DNA from: a virus | Virus record (IMG/VR): IMGVR_UViG_3300008266_001107 | Location: 1-21,773 of that record | Direction: 5' to 3' (one strand) | Length of the DNA stretch: 21,773 nucleotides | Shown: positions 1-7,218 of the stretch, piece after piece | Position numbering within the stretch: the first letter of the stretch is position 1 | How the letters are laid out: each line of letters starts with the position of its first letter | The notes under the pieces: generated by a model | Told to the model about the DNA's origin: nothing | What the model saw: the letters and a program-made list of their open reading frames with translations, nothing else | The model's database searches: none | Made by a program: the position numbers and the translations under genes

Positions 1-288
1 GCATTCTAAAGTAAAGTCATTATCTGATGAGTTCTCATCTGCAAATCCGCCGTCTGCGGTAGATCCATAATAATCATTATCACAAGGTATTGTTAAATAG
101 CGTGTGCTTGTTATATTAGTTGCAGTTAATCCGCCTGATACTAAAGGAATTATTCCTGTTGTAAATCCGCCCGTAATTGTTCCATTATTTCCGCAGCCAG
201 AAATATCAGCGGCGGTGGAACCAGAAGTTTCATCCAACGGCCAGAAGCCTATTGGATAATCTTTAATTACCTTTAGTTGGTATGTCAT
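1..288 (-). CDS. LamG-like (concanavalin A-fold) phage adhesin, N-terminal part, runs off the left edge
   Basis: This gene reads leftward from an ATG at 286-288 and stays open for 96 codons to the window edge. The start MTYQLKVIKDYPIGFWPLDE, followed by a DISG..NNGTITGG stretch, is the typical opening of LamG/concanavalin A-like domains in phage and secreted proteins. Such beta-sandwiches usually bind sugars, so a surface adhesin or side-fibre role is inferred. It lies 19 nt downstream of the 561-residue adhesin and is most likely co-transcribed with it. No good Shine-Dalgarno is visible in the AT-only gap, so translation may depend on coupling. The C-terminal part lies outside the window, so full length and any further domains are unknown. 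Confidence 0.75.
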   Translation of the reverse strand, partial: MTYQLKVIKDYPIGFWPLDETSGSTAADISGCGNNGTITGGFTTGIIPLVSGGLTATNITSTRYLTIPCDNDYYGSTADGGFADENSSDNDFTLEC

Positions 289-307
289 AATATTATTATA
301 CTACAAA

Positions 308-1993
308 TTAAGATAGGCCAAAGCGGGTCTTGTAAGAATTATACTCTTGTTGAATTTCTGCTACAGAAAGCGCTTTTGTATAAACTCTAGCAATTGCAAT
401 TTTGCCACGAAGAGTTTCAAATATATCTGATCTGGTTCCTAAACCAACTGGAGTATTAACTTGTTTTTCTGTTGTTAGACCTTCGGTATTATCATTGCCA
501 TAATTTAAAGATGTAATCAAGTTTCCATTATTTTGATACCATCTAGCAAATCCATCTGAAACATCATAAGTCCATACAGACAATGTCCATGTATTGGCTG
601 ACCACGAATTTGTATTTAAGTCTCCGTTTGCACCAGCAATAACTGTACTGGAATTATGATGATAATCTCCTGTTGGATCAACAATATGGTTAAATTGACC
701 ACTTATATTATCATAAGATGAATCAATATTGTAAAATCTTGATAGCAAAACTTGTCTGCTTGTTTGATCACTTTGAAACCAACAAACTAAACTAACACTT
801 CTAGCTCTATTTAATTCTGTCCATTTATATTTTTCTGAAGCTAAAAATCTTGCATATCCCGCAGCATTACCAAAATTTAAAAATCCTCCATTAGCAGTTC
901 CATATGTTAAAGAACCTCCAGTAATTAATGGTATTTCACTAATATCTCTGTGTGCTAAAGATGTTCCAGATGGAATAGTTGCTCCATCTGAATATACTAG
1001 ATCAGCTGCATCAAAATCTAAAAATAATTCATCTTTTGTATACAAATCTGTAAAGTTTTTACTTTCTCCAAATGTTATGCTGCCGTTGCCTAAATACTTA
1101 TAAATTCTATATCCATTTGCTATAGTAACTATTGGATTTCCTGTAGTTAATGCTGGTGCATATTTACTTGGATATCTTAGAATAACAACTCCAGAACCTC
1201 CGTGTCCACCCATAGACCTATTTCCAGCTCCTCCGCCGCCACCAGTACCTGGCTGCCCATTTTGACCAGGATGTCCTTTATCTCCAGCTGGGTTTCCAGC
1301 ATTTCCTCCGCCACCAAGTCCTCCTGATCCAGAAGCAGCTCCACCATTTTGAGCGCTTCCTCCGCCGCCGCCTGCATAATAAGTTGGTATTCCAGTTATA
1401 GAAGACTGAACTCCAATTCCACCATTAGTTCCTGTAGTTGATGTATTTACATCTCCACCAGGACCACCTGCACCGCCACCGCCACCACCTGGATAATATG
1501 GAGAAGTCCATGAATTTGTTCCTATAGAGTTTCCTCCACGATATCCTTGTCCAGCAATTCCAGCTCCTCCAGGGGCATTATTGTCTGGATTTCTTTGTCC
1601 ACCTCCAGAACCTCCAACTTCTGCTTGTTCTGCTCCTGCTTGTGCAGCGCTACCTGCGCCTCCGCCATATGCAACAATATTATGAAAAGCTGACTTATGT
1701 CCGTTTTCTACTCTTTGAGTTGCTGTATCTCCTACTACTCCTCTTCCTCCACGACCAACTATAATTCTGTATGTTACTCCAGGAGTTATTTGAAAAACTG
1801 GTTCCGCTGAAGCTCCGCCACCAGATGATTCTCCTTGAACAGAAGATCTATATCCACCAGCACCACCGCCGCCACAAGAATAGTATGCTCCTGCACCACC
1901 GCCGCCGCCGACAACAATATATTCTAGTGTAGGAGGAAGTGCTCCAGACAAACTTGAACTTTTTGTATTAGAAGAAAATCTTTTTGTAGACAT
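308..1993 (-). CDS. Tail adhesin: glycine-rich domain fused to a C-terminal LamG domain (561 aa)
   Basis: Residues about 25-280 are a glycine-rich region with many GGGGG/GGGxG runs, beginning with YIVVGGGGGAG and ending with GGSGVVILRYPS. This resembles the poly-glycine domains of phage receptor-binding tips, in which packed poly-glycine II helices form a sandwich (described for gp38-type adhesins). Residues about 320-555 form a LamG-like jelly roll (DFDAADLVYSDG near the start, KIAIARVYTKALS near the end), a fold typical of carbohydrate binding. The gene starts with an ATG that overlaps the TAA of the upstream 307-residue gene (TAATG), so translation is probably coupled. The glycine-rich half is paralogous to that neighbour; both end it with a similar YKY/YKF..G.G.I strand. 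The receptor-binding role is inferred. Confidence 0.8.
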   Translation of the reverse strand: MSTKRFSSNTKSSSLSGALPPTLEYIVVGGGGGAGAYYSCGGGGAGGYRSSVQGESSGGGASAEPVFQITPGVTYRIIVGRGGRGVVGDTATQRVENGHKSAFHNIVAYGGGAGSAAQAGAEQAEVGGSGGGQRNPDNNAPGGAGIAGQGYRGGNSIGTNSWTSPYYPGGGGGGAGGPGGDVNTSTTGTNGGIGVQSSITGIPTYYAGGGGGSAQNGGAASGSGGLGGGGNAGNPAGDKGHPGQNGQPGTGGGGGAGNRSMGGHGGSGVVILRYPSKYAPALTTGNPIVTIANGYRIYKYLGNGSITFGESKNFTDLYTKDELFLDFDAADLVYSDGATIPSGTSLAHRDISEIPLITGGSLTYGTANGGFLNFGNAAGYARFLASEKYKWTELNRARSVSLVCWFQSDQTSRQVLLSRFYNIDSSYDNISGQFNHIVDPTGDYHHNSSTVIAGANGDLNTNSWSANTWTLSVWTYDVSDGFARWYQNNGNLITSLNYGNDNTEGLTTEKQVNTPVGLGTRSDIFETLRGKIAIARVYTKALSVAEIQQEYNSYKTRFGLS

Positions 1994-2916
1994 TAGTAAA
2001 CTATTGTTCCTGTTCCAGTAAATTTATATACATAAAAATCTCCATCTATAATTTCTGTAACTGTTCCAGAAGTAGAAGCAGCTTTGAATAAAGATCTTAA
2101 AACTATAATACCAGATCCACCATTTCCAGATGCAGTTTCATATGAACCTCCACCTCCACCACCTGTATTTGCTTGTCCATTTATATTTGTATCCCAAGCA
2201 GTTCCTGCAGAACCTCTTCCACCACTTCCACCACCGCCTATTCCACCAGGCCCTCCAACTCCACTGTTTCTACTTCCGCCACCACCACCTGCATAATAAG
2301 TTAGTGTTCCAGTTATTAAATATCCTAAGCCATTACCTCCTGCGCCGCCTCTACCTCCTAAAGCTGACGCACTTGATCCTGGAGATCCTGCTCCGCCACC
2401 ACCGCCGCCGCCTACATTTGTTTCTCCAAAGCCTCCTGGATTTCCCTGTAAAGGAGTTCCAAAACCGTATACTGATGCATCTGGAAATTCTGGACCACCG
2501 CCGCCAGAGCCACCAGTAGATTTTGATCTATCTAAAGATCTTGTCATTCCGCCGCCGCCACCAATAGCTGTTAAAGTTGTAAATCCAGATCCAGAAATAG
2601 AAGAATCTTGTCCTTTATCTCCATGAGATCCAACTCCATTTCCACCATTACCAACTGTACATGTATATGTAATTCCACGAGTTAATTCTAATGCTGGACC
2701 ATTTGGAGTTTTTGGTTTTTCTGAACCGTAATATAAAAGACCTCCTGCACCTCCGCCTCCTGCTCCACCACCAACACTCGTGCCGCAGCCTCCGCCTCCT
2801 CCAGCAACTATTAAAGCTTCTACGCTTATTGTTGATTTAAATGGAGATAGAGAGGCATTTAAAAATCTTAAATTACCTTTAGTAAGAGATGAAAAGCTAA
2901 GCCTAGAAAATCCCAC
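1993..2916 (-). CDS. Glycine-rich tail adhesin (307 aa, GTG start)
   Basis: After about 30 N-terminal residues (LSFSSLTKGNLRFLNASLSP) nearly the whole protein is glycine-rich. It begins EALIVAGGGGGCG and has repeated GGGGG blocks separated by short strands such as GITYTCTVGNGGNG and YYAGGGGGSRN. It closes with GGSGIIVLRSLF and a short YVYKFTGTGTIVY strand. The pattern matches poly-glycine phage receptor-binding domains, and the protein is a shorter paralogue of the N-terminal half of the next gene, without its LamG domain. The start codon is GTG, preceded by AGGAG with a 7-nt spacer, which supports this choice. The gene follows the 110-residue protein by 11 nt in the same operon. Function as a host-recognition tip is inferred from composition and context. 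Confidence 0.75.
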   Translation of the reverse strand: MGFSRLSFSSLTKGNLRFLNASLSPFKSTISVEALIVAGGGGGCGTSVGGGAGGGGAGGLLYYGSEKPKTPNGPALELTRGITYTCTVGNGGNGVGSHGDKGQDSSISGSGFTTLTAIGGGGGMTRSLDRSKSTGGSGGGGPEFPDASVYGFGTPLQGNPGGFGETNVGGGGGGGAGSPGSSASALGGRGGAGGNGLGYLITGTLTYYAGGGGGSRNSGVGGPGGIGGGGSGGRGSAGTAWDTNINGQANTGGGGGGSYETASGNGGSGIIVLRSLFKAASTSGTVTEIIDGDFYVYKFTGTGTIVY

Positions 2917-2927
2917 GGCTACTCCTA

Positions 2928-3260
2928 TTAAACTATCTCAGAACCAAATGCTTGGAAAGTTAAATCTGCAGCAGATGCATATACTTGAATTGAATTTCCA
3001 GTAGCAAGCGTCAGGCCTAGAGTTAGTGCCGTAGTATCATTTGCTGGAATAGAAACATCATAAGCAATATAATGTTCATTTGCTAATGTTGTACCTGTTG
3101 TTGGTTTAATTGCAATACGATATGTTCTTGCTGATGCTGATCTATTACATACTGTAATTGTTGAAATTACAGCTGAAGTTGAAGATGGAACAGCATAGAG
3201 CTCTTCCATTGTAGTAGCAGCAGAAGCTTTTCTTCCTAGTACTTTATATGCTGTTGGCAT
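2928..3260 (-). CDS. Small beta-rich virion-associated protein (110 aa), paralogue of the 130 and 151 aa proteins
   Basis: The protein is short, rich in Thr, Ser and Ala, and predicted to be mainly beta strands. It contains STITVCNRS, ARTYRIAIKP, NEHYIAYDVS and GNSIQVYASAADLTFQAFGSE. The same pattern (a 'T..VCN/ANK' strand, a 'V..VP/IKP' strand, 'Y..YD', and 'G..VYVRA...SFSL.G') occurs in the proteins at 9302-9694 and 13807-14262, so the three are paralogues. Proteins of this type are seen beside tail-fibre genes in aquatic phages, but I know no defined function. The gene starts one base after the TGA of the 414-residue fibre, with GGAG inside that gene's last codons, so the two are translationally coupled. 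A role as fibre-associated cap or adaptor is a guess. Confidence 0.7.
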   Translation of the reverse strand: MPTAYKVLGRKASAATTMEELYAVPSSTSAVISTITVCNRSASARTYRIAIKPTTGTTLANEHYIAYDVSIPANDTTALTLGLTLATGNSIQVYASAADLTFQAFGSEIV

Positions 3261-3261
3261 A

Positions 3262-4506
3262 TCATGCTCCCATCAATAAGAATACATCTGGCAGTGGGTC
3301 TGTTGTAATGGTAGCCCATGATGCCGATGTTCCATTTGTTGTTAAATACTTCCCAGAATTATTAGTTTGAGAAGGAAGGGCATCTACCGTTGCCCAAGAA
3401 ACTACTGAACCATCTGTTGTTAAAAATTTTCCTGTATTTCCAGATTGAAGTGGATATTCAGCTTTACTATTTATTTGTGTTTGAATTGCTGAAGTTACTC
3501 CATTTAGATATTGAAGCTCTGTATTAGAAACATCGCCAACAATTAAAGATGTTGCATCAATTGCTCCAACTTTAATATCTGCATATGCCAATCCTGCTCC
3601 CGCAAAATTTACAATACCAGAAGCTGGGGCAACAGTTGTATCTTTAAAGAATTTATAAACTCCATCAGTAGCGTCACGAACAATACCTGTATATTTTGCA
3701 GTTCCGCTAACACCATAATTTCCAACAATACCAAGGTCTAGTGCGTCTGTTGTGTTTCCGCTACCAACTGTAACTTGAGCATCTGAAACTGAAAGTGTAG
3801 TTGTTGTAAGAGTTGTTCCTGTTCCGCCGAATGTAATGTCTCCTTGTATATTTACATCTCCCTGAATACCAACTCCGCCGACAACTGTAAGTGCACCAGT
3901 GCTTGGAGATGTTGAAGCAGTTGGAATTTCGACATGGACATTTACGCCAGGAGTGATAACCATTTGAGTATCATCAGATGATAGACCACCAGCTGCAAAA
4001 ATAATTTTGTTCTGTGTGCCCGTTGAATCTGTTGCAAGAACTAAATTACCTCTGTCATTTTGATCATTACCTGAACCTGATACGAAAATATATCCGTCGC
4101 CCTTTCCAGTAATAGTAAAATCTGGATCGGCAAAATTAGTTGAAGTCATACCAATATCGATCCAGCCTGTATCGTCTGTACCGTCATTTGTATAAAGAAT
4201 TAAATCTGTTGATGCATTTGCTGCAGAACTTGTATTTCTAAATGCTATTTGAGCATAGTCTGGTTCGTTTGTTTGAAATACTGCAATTGGATTTGTAAGA
4301 CCTGAACCGAATGCTGAAGCAAGATTTCCTACATAAAGAATTGATTGAACTGTTGCTGTATCAAATACGCCAGCTATTGTTTCTGCGTTTGCAAGAGCTT
4401 CGATTGCCTTGGATACATATACAAGATCTTTGGCTGTATATTGTGAGGCGGCTAAGCCAGCATTAATCTCTGACTTGACGTTGGTAATTTCTGTTGTAAA
4501 TGGCAT
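3262..4506 (-). CDS. Tail fibre protein, cassette 3 (414 aa)
   Basis: This is the shortest of three paralogous fibres. Residues about 1-45 are the conserved N-terminus (ITNVKSEINAGL, then DLVYVSKAIEAL), probably the virion-attachment part. The middle carries the shared block with GWIDIGMTS, FTITGKGDGYIF, NKIIFAAGGLSSDDTQM and GALTVVGGVGIQGD. Near residue 325 there is one NTELQYLNGVTSAIQTQ unit, a repeat familiar from phage fibres. The C-terminus has two SGK(F/Y)LTT(D/N)G...SWAT units. It lacks the roughly 80-residue insert present in the other two fibres. AGGAG at 4512-4516 precedes the ATG by 5 nt, and a TATAAT box lies just upstream, so this gene heads its own transcription unit. The 110-residue gene follows immediately. 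Confidence 0.85.
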   Translation of the reverse strand: MPFTTEITNVKSEINAGLAASQYTAKDLVYVSKAIEALANAETIAGVFDTATVQSILYVGNLASAFGSGLTNPIAVFQTNEPDYAQIAFRNTSSAANASTDLILYTNDGTDDTGWIDIGMTSTNFADPDFTITGKGDGYIFVSGSGNDQNDRGNLVLATDSTGTQNKIIFAAGGLSSDDTQMVITPGVNVHVEIPTASTSPSTGALTVVGGVGIQGDVNIQGDITFGGTGTTLTTTTLSVSDAQVTVGSGNTTDALDLGIVGNYGVSGTAKYTGIVRDATDGVYKFFKDTTVAPASGIVNFAGAGLAYADIKVGAIDATSLIVGDVSNTELQYLNGVTSAIQTQINSKAEYPLQSGNTGKFLTTDGSVVSWATVDALPSQTNNSGKYLTTNGTSASWATITTDPLPDVFLLMGA

Positions 4507-4523
4507 ATTGTCTCCTATTAGAA

Positions 4524-4532
4524 ATTATAGCA
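4524..4532 (-). promoter_or_regulatory. Extended -10 promoter for the 414 aa fibre cassette
   Basis: Reading leftward, TGCTATAAT occupies 4532-4524: a perfect TATAAT with the TGn extension. No convincing -35 hexamer is present at 16-18 nt (GGGTTT is the nearest), which extended -10 promoters tolerate. Transcription would start near 4517, directly in front of the AGGAG at 4516-4512, giving a leader of only about 11 nt. The same arrangement precedes the 683 and 636 aa fibre genes. Confidence 0.6.
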
Positions 4533-4542
4533 TTAATTAGGT

Positions 4543-4701
4543 TTAAACCCCTATATTAAGCTGTAAGTCCTCTATATTTTCTTCCGCTGCTGTCATTCTA
4601 GCACTTAAAGAAGCGTCTAGAGCGGCAAGGTCGGTATTCAGTTCATCAAATTGATTTACGATATCTAGGCTTATGTACCTATTGGTTAAATATCCTGGCA
4701 T
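4543..4701 (-). CDS. Small coiled-coil protein (52 aa) between adhesin and next cassette
   Basis: The ATG at 4699-4701 overlaps the TAA of the 838-residue adhesin gene (TAATG), and the frame is open for 52 codons to a TAA at 4543-4545. An AGAGG lies 6 nt upstream of the start, inside the preceding gene. The protein begins MPGYLTNRYISLDIVNQFDE. It continues with a hydrophobic heptad-like pattern (IVNQFDELNTDLAALDASL, then AAEENIEDLQLNI), indicating a single amphipathic helix or coiled coil. The first eight residues are polar/aromatic and might contact a partner. Its position, where the other cassettes carry a small beta-rich protein, suggests a small virion or assembly component such as a trimerisation or chaperone peptide. 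That role is inference only. Confidence 0.65.
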   Translation of the reverse strand: MPGYLTNRYISLDIVNQFDELNTDLAALDASLSARMTAAEENIEDLQLNIGV

Positions 4702-7217
4702 TATCTACCTCTGGCATACTTAAATGGTGATTCTGCAAAAGCAGCATAAACGTATGTCATTCCACTTCCATTATTATTAGAGTTAGTATCTCTTATTTTA
4801 AACCCATTTGATAAAAAGTCAACCGTTACGTTTCCGACCTCATCATTATTTACAAAGTTAGGGTAGAGGCGATTTGTAGCATTTGTTATGTTAACTGGAT
4901 CTCTTTTACTGTCCATAAGATTCCAAAAATCCCCGCCAGCATCAGTTCTTTTAATAAGAACCCAAGCTGGTCTAAAACCTAAATAAACAAATGGTCCATC
5001 ATCTGAAGTAGTACCCCTGTAAGAAGCAAACTGACTATACCCAGGAATATCTGTCCAGCAATAAGCTATAACATTTCTATTAGTGCCATACCAATAATTA
5101 TTTTGATTATTCTGATAAATTAAAGTTGAGCTTGGAGTCGTGTTATCCCAGGGGCCTCCTTGAGTTTCTGGAGCATCAGTTGAATTTATTTTTAATCTTT
5201 TTGTAGGTCCTATACTAGCATGATAAATATCCCAGTTATATGCATCGGTAGTATATCCACCTTTTACCATAATAAATTTTGGAGCTTTGCCTAAACCATG
5301 ACCAACTGTGTAGGCATTTAAATTATTTCCAGTGTTATATTTAACAATAGAAAAACCTGATGCTTGGTTTACTCTTACTGTTGATGTAACAGTTCCATTA
5401 TTATTAGTTAAGTCTGTTGCCCCTGCATCCCAGCACCAAGCAATATAATTTTTGCCGTTCTCATTTGTTCTTGTAGAGCTTCCTGGATTAAATCCTGTTT
5501 GATTAAAAGAATTTAATCCAGTGGCTAAAGTTTGTTCTATATCTGTTTTATCAGTGCTTAAATGTTTAGTTGTTCCTCTAAGGACATCATAAAGCATATT
5601 GTTTGAAGATCCATCTGCATAATCACTTCTATTTTTAATCCAAACTAAGTCTGGAGAAAAATTGAGTCCACCTACAGAAGTAGAACCGTTACTATTTCCT
5701 GCATACAAAACTGCATCATAGTATTGATTTGGAATAGATATTGCTGGAGTTGGTAAATTTTTGGTACATAAAGTTTTAAAATTAGTTGGAGCAGTATAAG
5801 CAAATGGTCTTTGTCCAAAATTAAAATCAATGACTTGAGTAGTAGATCCAGTTCTAGCTCCAAACGAGAGAATGATTGGGCCAGTTCCAGCAAGTGTTCC
5901 TATTGGATTTGTTCCAGTTGAGGGATTTCCGCTATTGTACCAGCTATTATTATTTCCCATATAAATTTTACGAGTATCAGAATCAATAGCTACTTGAAAT
6001 ATTGCTCCATTGCTTATAGCAGAAGTTGCTACTCCAGATCCTGTTGCTGAATTGTAATATCCGTAACTTCCCCAAGGATTAGCAGCACCGTACGCAATAC
6101 AGTGACCAATATTATTATTTAAATTATCTGCGTCTTTGACATAATGCCAAAAAAATCCAGATCCACCTGTGCTTATTTGAGTATAGGTTGCTTCATAATA
6201 CCATTTACCAGAATTTGGTGGGATTACAAAGGTGCTACCTCCAGAGTTAGAATCACCTGTAGTATTAGAGGTTAGTTGTAGGTTTCCTTTTCCATAAGTA
6301 AACCCAATTCCATCTGGAGTATAAGAGCTTCTATCAAGAGGATTCAATGTTGCATAATTTCCTCTTACTTCTCCGCCAAGACCAGTGTCAGTTCCATAAT
6401 CGGTAGGAGTATCTAACAGAGCATCATTTTGTATTCCTGCCGCAACGCTAAATCCGCTAGGGGTAAAATTATTTCCATTACCAGAAAAATCTTTTCCTAA
6501 AGTTGTTGCCGTCGTTCCAGATGTATCACTAAAATTTAAGTATACTCCATTTGTTCCATAAGACCCTGAATATTGTTTAGGAACCCATTGTCCAGTAGCA
6601 GAATCTATTTCTCCAAAAGATGATGGGGTTAAAGCTTGCCCATCAATATGATGATATTCAGCAATATATCCATTTGATAAGTTCGGAGAACTCCATGCTT
6701 CTCTTCCAATGTAATGCGTTCTTCCAGAAACATTAATATTTGTAAAATTAAAATTTTGAGATGGATATGTAGCAGTACTGAAATCAGTAATTTGATTTCC
6801 ATTTACATAAATTTTCATTCTATCACTAGCGGTAGCTAAAGTTGTATCTACAGATACAACGACGTGATACCAAGATGCAAAATCTTTAAATACTGTAGAT
6901 GTTACTAATCTTGCCGCCAATCCGCTATTTCCTGAATTTGCTAAAAGAACATCCAAGGTATCACCTGGATTAAATGCAACATTGTCAAACCACCCAGAAC
7001 CGCTAAAATTACTATAGCTTCCTAAATAAAGATATGCGCCAGTAGAAGACCTTTTAGCCCAAGTACTTAAAGTAAATTTATTTGTATTTCCAGTTGCACT
7101 TGGAGTTCTTGAAAGCTGAGAGCTTTCTGCACTCTCAATGCGTAAACTATTAGCAATTTTATATTGTGCTCTAGACCCGCTAGATGCAATCACTCCTGCT
7201 AATAGGCGGCGTGACAT
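4701..7217 (-). CDS. Large multidomain tail adhesin: LamG, SPRY-like and repeated beta domains (838 aa)
   Basis: Residues about 25-215 form a LamG-like domain (FTLSTWAKRSS, MKIYVNGNQI, GYIAEYHHIDGQ). Residues about 300-480 look SPRY/B30.2-like (GKWYYEATYT, IFQVAIDSDTRKIYMG, FNFGQRPFAYTAP). From about 505 to the end there are three related strand motifs, PDLVWIKNR, PKFIMVKGG and PAWVLIKRT, each followed by aromatic-rich segments including YIAWCWD and VIAYCWTD. This arrangement is recurrent in fibre or baseplate adhesins of marine and freshwater phages, and binding of cell-surface glycans is the likely role. The gene starts one base after the stop of the 683-residue fibre, with GGCGG as a weak ribosome site, so coupling is likely. 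It is the largest protein in the window and is intact. Confidence 0.75.
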   Translation of the reverse strand: MSRRLLAGVIASSGSRAQYKIANSLRIESAESSQLSRTPSATGNTNKFTLSTWAKRSSTGAYLYLGSYSNFSGSGWFDNVAFNPGDTLDVLLANSGNSGLAARLVTSTVFKDFASWYHVVVSVDTTLATASDRMKIYVNGNQITDFSTATYPSQNFNFTNINVSGRTHYIGREAWSSPNLSNGYIAEYHHIDGQALTPSSFGEIDSATGQWVPKQYSGSYGTNGVYLNFSDTSGTTATTLGKDFSGNGNNFTPSGFSVAAGIQNDALLDTPTDYGTDTGLGGEVRGNYATLNPLDRSSYTPDGIGFTYGKGNLQLTSNTTGDSNSGGSTFVIPPNSGKWYYEATYTQISTGGSGFFWHYVKDADNLNNNIGHCIAYGAANPWGSYGYYNSATGSGVATSAISNGAIFQVAIDSDTRKIYMGNNNSWYNSGNPSTGTNPIGTLAGTGPIILSFGARTGSTTQVIDFNFGQRPFAYTAPTNFKTLCTKNLPTPAISIPNQYYDAVLYAGNSNGSTSVGGLNFSPDLVWIKNRSDYADGSSNNMLYDVLRGTTKHLSTDKTDIEQTLATGLNSFNQTGFNPGSSTRTNENGKNYIAWCWDAGATDLTNNNGTVTSTVRVNQASGFSIVKYNTGNNLNAYTVGHGLGKAPKFIMVKGGYTTDAYNWDIYHASIGPTKRLKINSTDAPETQGGPWDNTTPSSTLIYQNNQNNYWYGTNRNVIAYCWTDIPGYSQFASYRGTTSDDGPFVYLGFRPAWVLIKRTDAGGDFWNLMDSKRDPVNITNATNRLYPNFVNNDEVGNVTVDFLSNGFKIRDTNSNNNGSGMTYVYAAFAESPFKYARGR

Positions 7218-7218
7218 A

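Noticed and set aside
2084-2519. Proline- and histidine/leucine-rich open frames on the plus strand
   Set aside because: They are antisense shadows of the GGGGG-rich adhesin gene (CCTCCGCC runs read as Pro); no ribosome site or promoter.
1200-2800. Repeated CC(G/A)CC units suggesting a CRISPR or satellite array
   Set aside because: No constant repeat/spacer structure; the pattern is codon repetition for glycine in two adhesin genes.
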